This document shows, piece by piece, positions 20,979 through 33,843 of a stretch of 64,000 nt of DNA (position 1 is the first letter of the stretch; each line of letters begins with the position of its first letter). Under the pieces are notes generated by a model. The model was given only the letters and a program-made list of their open reading frames with translations, was not told where the DNA came from and did no database searches. The translations under genes were made by a program, and so were the position numbers. The DNA lies in the NCBI GenBank assembly GCA_004352715.1, contig SCFE01000027.1, positions 649,896 to 713,895 of the forward strand, read 5' to 3'. The stretch comes from Hofstenia miamia (lineage: Eukaryota > Xenacoelomorpha > Acoela).

Positions 20979-21529
20979 AGAGTGATTGAAAAGTAACTCC
21001 CTATTTTAAAAAAACTATAATTTGTTTTTAAAATATAGTTTCTACAATTATGGAATATCAGAAGGAAGTATAATGCATGGGCTTTTATTTCTCAAGTCGA
21101 CCAGGAATCGCGGGATGGAAATCATAACTTCTCGTATTCGCCCTTCAAGTTCTTCCAAATTTCTTGGTTTGGTTGAGTAGACTTGCTTGACGAATTGACT
21201 TATGCGGGCTACGGGTAAACATTTCTTGAACAACTTGCACTACCTCAGGATCTCTGGATTTGGAAGGACGACCGCTTCTTTGAGTATCAGCCACAGATCC
21301 TGTGGTAATAAGTTTTTATGACAATTCTTGATCGTCTTCGTGTCAATTTGGGCATGTTTTCCCTTAATAGTTCTCCACCATCTTTGCACTTGAACAATGC
21401 ATCCCCAAACTTCGTAACGCGCGGCTATCTAGGCACGTTCCTGTAGAGTAAGACGTCCAGCCATTTTTGTAGGGTTTTGAAATAAAATAAATTTGAAAAG
21501 ATTGAAATTGAACAAATCTGAAAGGAAAA
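20979..21529 (-). mobile_element. mariner-family transposon, left part
   Basis: The left end AGAGTGATTGAAAAGTAACT then CCCTATTTTAAA at 20979 pairs with the right end at about 38046-38080, where the complement reads CAGGGTGATTGAAAAGTAAC. The two ends are separated only because the contig was misplaced. The transposase remnant is on the minus strand. Confidence 0.75.
21049..21464 (-). pseudogene. mariner/IS630-type transposase N-terminus, decayed
   Basis: From ATG at 21464 the minus strand reads MAGRLTLQERA, a stop, then IAARYEVWGCIVQVQRWWR, a helix-turn-helix DNA-binding region. Later, in another frame, come SVADTQRSGRPSKSRDPEV and MFTRSP, the second helix-turn-helix linker of this transposase group. 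One premature stop and at least one frameshift are visible, and the catalytic part is not present. It sits in the intron 5' of the P-loop exon of KIF6 once the contig is put back. Confidence 0.75.
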
Positions 21530-22529
21530 NNNNNNNNNNNNNNNNNNNNNNNNNNNNNNNNNNNNNNNNNNNNNNNNNNNNNNNNNNNNNNNNNNNNNNN
21601 NNNNNNNNNNNNNNNNNNNNNNNNNNNNNNNNNNNNNNNNNNNNNNNNNNNNNNNNNNNNNNNNNNNNNNNNNNNNNNNNNNNNNNNNNNNNNNNNNNNN
21701 NNNNNNNNNNNNNNNNNNNNNNNNNNNNNNNNNNNNNNNNNNNNNNNNNNNNNNNNNNNNNNNNNNNNNNNNNNNNNNNNNNNNNNNNNNNNNNNNNNNN
21801 NNNNNNNNNNNNNNNNNNNNNNNNNNNNNNNNNNNNNNNNNNNNNNNNNNNNNNNNNNNNNNNNNNNNNNNNNNNNNNNNNNNNNNNNNNNNNNNNNNNN
21901 NNNNNNNNNNNNNNNNNNNNNNNNNNNNNNNNNNNNNNNNNNNNNNNNNNNNNNNNNNNNNNNNNNNNNNNNNNNNNNNNNNNNNNNNNNNNNNNNNNNN
22001 NNNNNNNNNNNNNNNNNNNNNNNNNNNNNNNNNNNNNNNNNNNNNNNNNNNNNNNNNNNNNNNNNNNNNNNNNNNNNNNNNNNNNNNNNNNNNNNNNNNN
22101 NNNNNNNNNNNNNNNNNNNNNNNNNNNNNNNNNNNNNNNNNNNNNNNNNNNNNNNNNNNNNNNNNNNNNNNNNNNNNNNNNNNNNNNNNNNNNNNNNNNN
22201 NNNNNNNNNNNNNNNNNNNNNNNNNNNNNNNNNNNNNNNNNNNNNNNNNNNNNNNNNNNNNNNNNNNNNNNNNNNNNNNNNNNNNNNNNNNNNNNNNNNN
22301 NNNNNNNNNNNNNNNNNNNNNNNNNNNNNNNNNNNNNNNNNNNNNNNNNNNNNNNNNNNNNNNNNNNNNNNNNNNNNNNNNNNNNNNNNNNNNNNNNNNN
22401 NNNNNNNNNNNNNNNNNNNNNNNNNNNNNNNNNNNNNNNNNNNNNNNNNNNNNNNNNNNNNNNNNNNNNNNNNNNNNNNNNNNNNNNNNNNNNNNNNNNN
22501 NNNNNNNNNNNNNNNNNNNNNNNNNNNNN
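21530..22529. other. Assembly gap, exactly 1000 N
   Basis: Right border of the misplaced contig, followed directly by a (TA)n run. The missing last exon(s) of KIF6 could lie here or further left. Confidence 0.95.
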
Positions 22530-22549
22530 ATATATATATATATATATAT

Positions 22550-23450
22550 ATCAGTTTGCATTTAGCGGTAAGTCAGTTATATCCCAATAGCAAAAATATG
22601 AATCATATCAATAAATTTATAACTAAAGAATTTTAATGAATCACAATTCAAAATTTCTGAATTGTACCCTGTTCAAAATATCTTTAGGAAGTTGTTTAGG
22701 GGTGAAAAGCATTGGTTTTCCAATTAGAAGAAAAAAGAATATTTTCGATTTCAATACAGTTGATATGTTTTCCTTACCACTGATATAAACACATGTAGCA
22801 ATTCATTCTACTGATAGCATTCATTTACAATGTAGATTGAGTACATATTATTGCCAGCGTCTAAGAATGTTCAAATTGGAATAACTGATATTTATATACT
22901 TTAATGGGTGATAGCTTTATCTCACTTTAAAATAGCGAACAAAATTTGATGAAGACACCGCATAAGAAATTTTCATATCCAAGAAAACACTTTTCATGAA
23001 ACACCCACAAAATCAGTCATAACTTTTGATAGTAAGTTGTACAAATCCAACAATACCACAACAAATATTAATAATAATAATAATAATAATAATATATATA
23101 TATATATATATATATATTCTTCTCATAATGCTACTTTCCTTCCACTAATATCTATTAAAGATCTTTAAGCGCGTTCACATAAAACATTTAAGCACCACTG
23201 TTAACAAAATATTATAAAAGTGAACAGGACGCTAACAACATTATCACAAAACCATTAAAAGTTTTTCCTTGAGGAACGATTACTTCTGATAACCACTTGC
23301 GTTGTATATGCATATGCAGCTATAATTACATGCGATTACTTGAAGGTTTATGCAGGCCACTTGTAACTGTGTATTTTAGAAAGAGAGACATAATGTACTT
23401 GAACTGGAAGGTATTGAGAAGTGAAACAATGATTTCCTATATATACTCAC
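22550..23450. other. 3' side of KIF6, no exon recognised
   Basis: AT-rich sequence between the gap and the last recognised KIF6 exon. A (TAA)n/(TA)n microsatellite is at 23067-23117. I looked on the minus strand for the C-terminal exon and found none. Confidence 0.4.
23067..23117. repeat. (AAT)n followed by (AT)n microsatellite
   Basis: Compound simple repeat seen directly. Confidence 0.95.
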
Positions 23451-23583
23451 GTTGTGACTTTCCTGATTTGCCCACCAAGCATCGAAATCCTTGACCAACT
23501 GAAGCTTTGAGTTTTCCAGCAGATGTTGCAGATGCTCAATCTTTGATTTCATTTCCTTCAACTGTTCGAACGACTGTTTGTAA
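23451..23583 (-). CDS. KIF6: KIF6 exon: C-terminal coil with the DAWWANQ motif
   Basis: 133 nt, ends in phase 0 with donor GTGAGT. Encodes YKQSFEQLKEMKSKIEHLQH then KLQLVKDFDAWWANQESHN. A DFDxWW tail is typical of KIF6. The coding sequence must go on to at least one more exon to the left. Confidence 0.9.
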
Positions 23584-26500
23584 CTAAAACTTTAGGATTA
23601 ACCTATGGACTAAATTTTCTAGCAAAGTTATATGGAAAATGGTGTTTTAATACAATAAAACATTAGTATGCTTAGAAAGGGAAAAAATTTCGTGATTTTT
23701 AACAATAAAAATATTGTTTGATAACATGTAAGTCAATCTGAAAAAGCAATCGAAATGCTTTCAATCTCATAAAATTATGAAGGCAGCTAAAGGTAGTTTG
23801 GTGAAAATGCAAAGCTTAAAAACAGTTGATAATGTTATATGAACATAAAACCCAATGATCTTCTGAAATACCGAGACTAACTAAAAATGGCATTTGATAG
23901 CAAAAAGTACTCGAAATTCTACGAAGCAGTGAAAAAATGCGATAAAATGTTTTAAAACACGTACTGAGGCACGATATTCGGTGGAGAACAATATCATTTG
24001 TTAATCAACAACTTACTTAATTTTTTCTTGATCCAAATTGTTTCTTAGTTGCTGTTCAATTTCTGATATATCACTTGCATCAGCATTCATTGCTAAGTTA
24101 CTCATTGCATTCGAAATTCTCCGCTTCTCCAAGTCACCTTTAATCTTATCTAAAGAAAACATTTCACCAGTGGAAACAGAAAAATGCAATTCTTTTAGGC
24201 GATCAAATACTTGAAACTGATGGTCGGAAATTTAATTGCGTAATATGCTATAATTCACGACAAACCTTTACGCAATGGTTGAAAATATTACGAAACTATA
24301 AAGCCAAACGTCATCAATAGATCAAGCGCACTTAGAAAAAAGTCAAACTAGATCTTGAAAAAATAAGCAGTTTTATTTGCAGTAAATGATCTTTCTTAGT
24401 TTTAAATTTGATTTAAAAGGAAATAACTATATTTGATATTTATCTCTATCTTTTACAGCATTCTAGAATCCTAGATGTGGATTTATACTGGGATTTCTAC
24501 CGCACAGCACGATAGTACAAAATAAAAATTGTACTGCGAAGCATCGTAAAATGAAAACAAAATGAAATATGAACCGATATGCTTTCTTTTAATAACATAG
24601 GTGCACGAAACTGCACCACAGGCACTAAAAACCACAGTTACCGTACGGCGCAAGTCTCTATCACACTCACAGATAGATATTCGAATTCTTATTGAATTTG
24701 CAATAATCCTACACCAACTATCAATTGGAATCAATATATTTATATCGAAAATGCAAAGCAAACTATGCAAAAAATAAACATGCAAAAACGATATTTATGG
24801 CAATGAAGAACTTAATGTTGCTCAAACAACGAGGTTTAAAGAAATCTCTGAATAGTGGGCATAGTGATCAAAGTTTTTAAACCCATGAATTCAAACCTAA
24901 AATATTCTAGTAGTTCGGAGAAACCGGCAGTTGAGTTGGTAAACATCAAGTGAAAGTTCGAGAAAGGCATTTTGAGTAATTAGTAAGTCATTAAACTAAA
25001 CTTGGTCCTAGGGTACCTAAAATGTTCAACTCTACGGTTGGCAAAAAACTACATATCAAAGAAAGTTGTGCTGCAATCAAGCATGTCAACCAATAAATCT
25101 AGGCAATTAATTGTTTCAATTAGTTGATATTGTATTGCAAACGATCAGATATCTTCAATTTAATATGTATTGATCCAATAATATTCACGTTAAGAAATGT
25201 ATGACTCAGCAACTCGAAAATGAATCATCAAAATTCTTCAAAAAAGCAAGACAAAATCTTTGAATATTGATTTGTTAATAAAAAATTACCGACAGGTGAC
25301 TTCCTCATGTGTCTCTAGTTGTGAACAAATGATTCGTTATATTTCAATTAGAAAACTATCAATTTAAAATTTCAGTATCCATTTATTCATCGCGATTATA
25401 AAAAGCAGCATAGGCGGGGAAACCCTACTACAGTGACGGCTTTAAGTATGTTAAAGGCTAAAGAAGAATTGCTATCCGCTAGCATGTATGAAGCTATTTT
25501 TCAGCGAATTTGCAACAACTGAACCATGTTTTGTGATAGGAATTTTCTAAGTATGGTGTTAGCAAACTAGGAAGATATACGTTTTTTATCTCCATGTATT
25601 GAAATATTGAGGACATTGAATACCACCAAAGTTCAACCTGACAAATTTATTTAATTTAGTACAGCGATGTTTATATTTTTATTTCATAATATTCTGTTAT
25701 TTACAACTTTTTATGTAATGAAAACATAGTTTCAATCTGTCCAATACAATTGGGGCGAGGCATTTGATAAGTTCCAGGAACGACGTTGGACACACACATG
25801 AGTGAGCGGGTTCAATAAGTTTCGCTCCCTAATGGGCTTAACAGACAAATGAGAAAAATGAGTTTATTCCGCCCTCGTTTTGTGTCCAGTCATTGTTAAC
25901 TACAACAGAGTAATACAATGGCCGCTCTCAAACAACAGTATTTGAATGGCATCGACGATGTATGGAATCACGTGAATCCATAAGGAACAATGCTCCTCTT
26001 CCACTCCTGCCAATGTTGAAAAGATCAAGAACTGTCCAGAATCAATCCCGAACATCTATTGCTGATTTGACAGGGACCCAGATTTTACCAGGGATGTGTA
26101 TTCCATCTTGGATTGAGGAAAATTTTTTCAACTCCAACTTCTCGCCTTTCCGACAAAAGCAAGCTGACAGTGACGTGCGTTCAAAACTGGTGAATGCAAG
26201 AGGTTTGACATCTTCCAGCAGAAGAATTTAAACATGAGTAAATTTCTCTTCATGAAAACTGAAACTATTGTTTCTGTTCGCGGAGGCTACCGGTGTTCAG
26301 TATACATTTGAGGCCTAGACAATAAATTTTCACATTATATAATTGTATTACACAACATATCAACGCTTCAAATATGTTCACACGTCATTACATTTACTCA
26401 AGTTTTCAATTGAAGTTTCTACTGAAAAGTAATGACATTGAAGAGGTATGTATGTAACATTATTTAGGTAGCATTTAGGGTTCTGATCCACCATTCAATC

Positions 26501-29500
26501 CCATAGCTCCGGAAATTTGGACCAAATATTTCAGTAGGACAGTGACCATAAATGATGAAACTGCGATCAAGCCTATGTATCATTCGAAAGCTTTTTAAGT
26601 AGCAAATGGGAGGACATTGATCTAAATTTAGTACTTCACCAGAATAAAAACAAATTTGCTAATATTGCCCGTTTTTATGAGTATGAAACAAGAAACAAAT
26701 AAAAATCATATATAGATCAAATAATGCACTTCAAAATGACAAAATCATTCGGGGGCAAATTTTAAGAAAAAACTGATCTCATAAAAAGCTCTTGGAATTG
26801 TTCAGTATTCCAAGTTAGTACAGATGGATAATATACCGTGATCAAATGTCGGTAAGTTACTTTAAAGAAAGACGAATTGCTATAATAGATTCGACGAGAT
26901 GGATTGCAGCATTATATGATAAAGTGGGGCTAACTAATGAAAAAAATAATTTAGAGGGAATTAAAAGGTGTTTACCCTAAAAAATAGTTAGTATGCGAAC
27001 AACCTCATGGGTGTATATAATTAGAAAATGCCTAAACTTGCTTTTCAATACTTACTGCATTAAGGAGAAAGTTGGATTCCAGCTGAATTATTAGAGAACA
27101 TTTCTGCTTAAAATATTTAATACATCATTCAGTAGTAGAAACACAATGCCTAACACTGTTCACTTTAACAAATGAGAGTACAAAACATTAAAAAACGCTT
27201 AATAAGACTAGATGGCATTAGTTATGGGAAAGTTTATCTCAATTAAACGATAAATATGACAAAATATATTAACATCACTACAAATGAAATCTAAGCGATA
27301 ATTAGTATTTCATACTTACTTATGGAAAGACGTGCTTTATTTACTCTTTCTCCCAATAACTTAGCGTCTTCATACCTAAAACAATAAAATGAAAAATGGA
27401 AAAATTATAAGAATACTTCAATGTAACAATTTCCAAAGATTTTTTACCATTGCTTTAGAGTAAGCTTTTTCTCCTCGATTGATTCGGCCTGCGGTGAATC
27501 ACGTTTATATATTTCAAATGCTTGCTGTCTTCCTACCGACATGTTTCCTAAATAAAAAATATTGGGAAATTGCAATTTTAGCGGTTGTTATATATTTTAT
27601 AACAAACTTTATTATTACCAGGGTGAGGTCCCTAACCATACCATATGAGTTAAGAACATTATTAAAGGTGCAGTTATATATAATTGCAAGAAACCTTTTC
27701 CAACTGAGCAGACACACCGACCCCGTTATTGTTATAAAAACTGTGCTGTTTTAGGTCAACAATTTTAAAGATACCCATTCTCTTCTCCAGCAGAACCCTT
27801 CAAGAAGACCAAGAAGGATTAGAATACTAGAGAACATCAAAATTGTGGAAAACACGCTTACAGCAGTGTCTTTAACATCAAGAGGACTATCTTGAAAACG
27901 GTATTTCGAAAATTAAAATCAGCATTTTTAACTATCCAATAAAATTTTCATGAAGACGTTTCTTGCCTATTTTTCGAAAAGTGAAATCTAGGACACTTTT
28001 TTGAAAACCGGACACCCTGTATTACCAATGTAAAAGTTGATTGGAGATCTCATACTGCTAAACACATTTAAATATATAAAGTAAGATCTAATTTTGTGCT
28101 AAATTTATATTAATAATTTCTATGATTGCTAATTATTATTTCTAAGATGGCTTATAGACATTTGCTATTTCCCCCTTACACATTTCAACATTCGTCAATA
28201 CCGTATGTTCACTGGGATTTGCATTCAATGCATATTTTGATGACCAAAAATTGATATGCCGTCTCTTAATGCAGAAGAAAGACTACTGGTTTTCAACAAA
28301 TCTAATGCAAAGATTTCATATGCAAAGCTGCTGACTTGAAATCATTAATACAAAATTGATAGAAAACCTGGATAAGTGTTTACCACTAAATATGCTTTTC
28401 CGACAAGTCTGAAAATCTGCTTAGATTTTCGAAAACATGTGTTACCTAAAATTTGAATAGTGCTGTAGATCTACCTGTCATCAGAACGTGACCATCTTTA
28501 CATGCTTATGCTTAACAGGGGCTCAAAACCTTCGAAATACATGAACAATAAGTATGGAGAAAATTTAAATCTTTTACAAAACTTCGAAAATTTCTAAGAA
28601 AACTTGTTAATCTTTTCAACAATCTCTGCTTTGAAAGAAATTTTCAACATTGCATTAATGTATGGTCCTCAATAGACGTATGCATGCCCCAATATTTTTA
28701 AATTTGGAAATAGGCTTGGAGAAAATTCTTTATAAATGTGGAAAAACGCTTTGTTCTTTAAAACGGACGCTAGGTTGTTTAAGGTTAAGAGTAAATGGAT
28801 GTACATAAAAAATTCGTGGTTCAAATTCTTTTGACAATTTCTAAGAATTTAGAATTTTATACAGAATAAACAATTTAGCTTATTTAAAAGTAGGAGACTT
28901 CCCGAGGATTCATAAAAATGGCTAATTTTGGTATAATTAGATGATAGTTACAAAACATGAAAATAGTTTTAAGCAACACGAAAATAAACAAACCGATTTT
29001 TTTCTTAACTGCCGAACTGCTTTCATTGAAATCGCCGATAACATTAGTTTTGGATTTCGTGACAGATGCAGGTTTCTCTAAGGGTGGATCTGTTTTATTT
29101 GGACTAACATTTGTTAGTGACTCATTGGATGGCATCTAAATCAATGATACGTGTACTTTCTAAAATCTCGCTATAAATATATTGAAATTACACACTAAAA
29201 ACAAGACAGCCGAAGTGTCACATGATCACTAAAATATTAGTGAATGAAAAATTGTTCAGTATTGAAGCGCATAAAACTTTATATATGCATGTATATAAAA
29301 TATATATAAAATATATAAAATTAGTTGACAACAGCAATCAATGAAAACTGATTGGACGTGTGCACTATTTGAGAGAAATATAAATACCATTTGATTTTGA
29401 AATGTATCCTGTTGCCCGGAATGTACAATAGCGTCAGCAGTTCTTTGCTTTTCTTTTTTCAGCATCCCTACTAATATGTTGATTTCGGTGTCTCTTTGTT

Positions 29501-32500
29501 GCAAAAGTTGCTTCAAATCTGTCATCTCCTTACTATCATAGGCTGAGGTATTAACGGTAATATGATTGTAGGCGGCAGGGGTAGGTTCTTCAACTTCATT
29601 AGCTGACTTCTAAAATTGACTAACAGTCACTGAAAGAAAAACCAAGTATGAAATTTAACGGAACTCTTAAAATTTCATTATTTTGTTAATTTGAAAAATA
29701 AATTAAGGAATAGGATGGAAAAAATAATGACGTTAGGAGTAATCCATACTTATTGGAATTTAGATTTACTAATGACAAAACTACAATTTGAATAGTAATT
29801 GAGAACTGAATAAAAGCAATTTACAAACATTAGAAACTTTGGAAGATTCTTCATTGAGGATTCGTTTCATAAAGTTGTAACAATAGTTAATCCTTCGCAT
29901 GTTGATTTTCGATCCCAACATTAGATTAGATTCTTTATCAGGATCCTAAACAAGGGAATATTAAAATATATGCAAAGTAACCAACATTTCAATATCAGGT
30001 CTTTCATATTTAATGGCAACATTTAGAATTTTGGCGTTGTCACCATTTTTTAGAATAACGCCTTTAAGAGAAATATCGAATAACAGGTCTTCGTAATAAA
30101 ATTTATATATGGACAACGAAAATAAATATAATAAAAGAACACCTTTTAGCATATCAATATACACATGGTTATAGTAAAAAAACATATGTGAAAATTCAAA
30201 TTAGCAGCAAACGTGTGAAACTTCTTTTTGAAATTTGTAATATGTGTAATATTAATTTTGTATTGTTTATTCAATTTTGAATTGAGTTGTAGCTTAGCTA
30301 ATTTTGCTGTTTGTAAATCTGTAAATAAGAAAATACTTATTTATGTATTTAGCATATGGTCAGCAATGTACAAAATTAAAGAAATAAAGCTATTATAGAA
30401 AAAACAGCTAATCACACTTTTCAAAAGTTGTTTATTACAATACAACTTAAGTACGAGTACGAAATACAAAGAATCCGTAAAAAAATAAAATAAGTAATTG
30501 CTTCATCCGTTGTCACCGTCCGCAACATGATAAATAAAATTCTATGGAATGCAACACATTCCTTCATCTATATTTGGCGCCATCGATTTCCAAATGGTTC
30601 ATTCTCAAAATAAGTACAGAGCACTGCAGGAGATTGAGTGGATATTGCTGTAATATACAGTAATATTCAACGTCAACGAATTGCTCACCAACATGGAATA
30701 TATGTGATGTTCATGAAATGAAAGATTTTCTTATAATCCATCTTATATCAGGAGCTTTCAAAAACAAACGGAGCATATAAAACTTGAGGATGCCAAAAAT
30801 ATTCACACAATGTCTATATCAACAATTAACATTAAACAAAAATTTACATTTTGTCATGATGATCTACAAAGACATGTAAGGGAAGATGCGGCGCCTGCAA
30901 GACAGTGGCCGAACAATTGATTGAATATCAATTACAGATGCACGGCTACGGAAAAAGGAGTAAGCGCAGCCAGTTTTGAATGAACATAACTTTACCCATA
31001 AGCGGTATACTCAATAGTCATGGTCGAATACTAGCAGCAAATAGTCGAAAGAAGATGTTAAATGTGCAAAATTGAATTGTTGCTACATTACCTTATGAAG
31101 AACCCTAGAGATAAAATGTATTATAAAACATAATTAGACAAATGCAGACCTTCAAAAAGTTTTTCACAAGAGATTCAAGTTGATCAATATCTTCTTCAGA
31201 AAGTTCATTGTCCACTTCATCTCCATCAGCATTCAAAGCAATTTGCTGCTTCAACTCACCAATCTCTCGCTTGAGACGCTGTATTACCAAACGCGGATCA
31301 ACTTCTTCATTGACGGTTACATCATTTCGAATCATCGCCACTCGCTATATTGAGTCATTGAAAAAGCGAAGAAACGAAATTTATTCAAATCCAATACCTG
31401 TGCAAATCTACAAGTAGATATTGACTCCAAAATATTCCTTTGTTCAACTGAAACTGTAGCTATCATATTGGTAAGACAATTGCCACCGAGGGAATCCCGA
31501 AGCATCGACGTCATCATCGAATTGCGATATGGAATGTGCTGACGTGACTTTTCCGACAATGATACAATCACCTAAGAATTTGCGAAATATTTTCTTCTTA
31601 TATTAGTTATTCTAATTTAAATAACAAACAAATAAAGCACAATACCGGAATTTAATCCAGAACACCAGAATTTGGGTAATTGACAAGGAATAATGTACCT
31701 GCTCAAGAAAATGAAGTGAAAGATTGATGTATTTCGCTTCGGTGAGAAGAACTCCATTGACGCCAGTTTTATGAACTCTTTCAGAACCAGCTAAATCAAC
31801 AAGGTTCAGTTTGGCTCTTCGTAAAACAGATGATCCAGGATCACGACCTGTGACATGAATAGTGAATATACAATGAGATCGTGTAGAGGCTTGATTCATT
31901 GGAGTCTAAACGGTTTAAATCAAAGGTAATTGTGTAGAGCTGCCTAATATTATAAAACAAAAGTGTCTTCTGATAAATATTGATATTTTTGGATAGTAGA
32001 AAAGCAATGCAAAAATATAGGGAGATACAAACTAGTTGTATTTCAGCCTGTTTGATAAAGGAGTCAACTTAAAAAGGACTCCCAAAATGGAATTATTACA
32101 ACACCCAGAAATTCTTCAGAATCCCTACCTAAAATTGCAGATTCTGAGCGACATACTTTGTAATAGATTGTAAATAAATATTAAAAATAAGGAAAAAATC
32201 AATTAAACCGCTTAGATTTTAAAATTAATACAATCTCTAAATATATGCAAACCTCTTCAGATCACCAGATTTACACCCGACACATAAAATACTGTAATAA
32301 ATTTCCAAATTGATATTGACACATAATGTATTCAGCGGTTTTAAGTCGTTTATTGACTACCTGAGGACATTAACCAATAATACAGTGAAGAACACATGAG
32401 CAACAAATGAATTTTTATTGCAAAATTATAACATTCAAAGCAAATTGTGCTACCAATATTTAAAATTTTTAGAGAACACACATATTTGCAATCAGTAAAG

Positions 32501-33805
32501 GACAATTGCAGTCATTTTAACATATTATACATATAGGTGTATGTGTAAAAGTAAAAAATACCTCAGCAATCATACGATTTGTATCACCAATGAAGAGAAG
32601 ATTTAAAGCATCCTCGACATTCGCACTTTGATGTAAAGAGAGATTTCTCATATGAACATGGGAATCTCCATCTTCCATCAACGAGACTTTCCTAGAAAAA
32701 ATTTGTTTGCACAAATGACAATCGCATAGACATTGTATTTGACAAAAGAACTCACGGCAAATCCTCAAGCTTTTGAGCATCTTTATTTGGATCCAAAAGA
32801 TCATATCCACTTTCGTTATATATTTCAAGATAAGAAACTTCTGTCGTGTAGGTAGTTTGAGGTGTCTAAAATTGAATTTTATCGCAAAAATAGACAAAAA
32901 ACTTTGTGACAAAGCTTACAAGTTTGTTGAAGGCATCATATTTTGTGCTTTAAATAATATTTACCCTTGTAATTTCGTCCGTTCTGAACGGATTTGTAGT
33001 CATTCAGTACCTGCTGTACATTTTCAGTAGTTATTGGGTCGGCACCAGAGATAAAAGTCGGTCGATACTGACCACCGAACTGGACCGTATACGGTCAACC
33101 CTAATTTCGTTACACTCGGTCAAAACTGGTCACTTTGTGATGTGTCTCCGGTCATACCCTTCTGAGAGTTTGTCAAATTTTAAGCTGTAAAGGCTCATGA
33201 CAATTACCAATATTACAGTTGTGTAAAAAAGTTAGTAGATCACATATACAATTCAGTAACGTGCTCGAGCATATAAAATCTGTTCGACATTCGAACATAC
33301 AATTAATGCCTTTGATCAAATTTTTACCATCTTAGAACGAAATGGATATCCTCATAATATTTTAAAGAAAATATTCAGATCATCTATTTGAAAAGGATTA
33401 CTGCAAAGAAAACCAGCAATATGTGAAAAATACCAACAAAGAAACGAGAATTGAAGTCTATTTGAAAATACCATATCTAAGTTGAGAAATTCAAAAAAAG
33501 AGTGAGAAATCTGTCCCAAGATAATTCAAGAATCCTGATTTTGTTTCTGTGTCTTGGGTTTCCTCTACCCAACCCTTGGCCATTCTCATCTCCGATTGTA
33601 ATGGCCTCTCAATTATTTTCTACAGTGCATGTGGAGTGAATGGTGTCATTACATGTATTCGGTTCAGTTTCGGTTCGATCAGTTATTCATTTGAAACAAG
33701 GAATACGCGAATAAAATGAGTGGACTGATTTTGAAAAAAACATTGAAAAAAACAAACGTTTTAAAACACCCCTGTTTAAAATCAGCCAAACCTATATACC
33801 TGTCN

Positions 33806-33843
<38 letters not shown>

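Larger units (their letters stand above)
20070..21529. other. Isolated contig that duplicates 37166-37957, probably misplaced
   Basis: 20070-20812 appears identical to 37166-37912 (for example the frame starting at 20074 recurs at 37176). The last bases, 21486-21529 (AATTTGAAAAGATTGAAATT and onward), match 37916-37957, directly after the single N at 37913. So this contig would fill the gap at 37913 with about 670 bp holding the rest of the P-loop exon and most of a mariner. It lies between two 1000-N gaps. The exon order of KIF6 also requires it at 37.9 kb. Confidence 0.85.
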
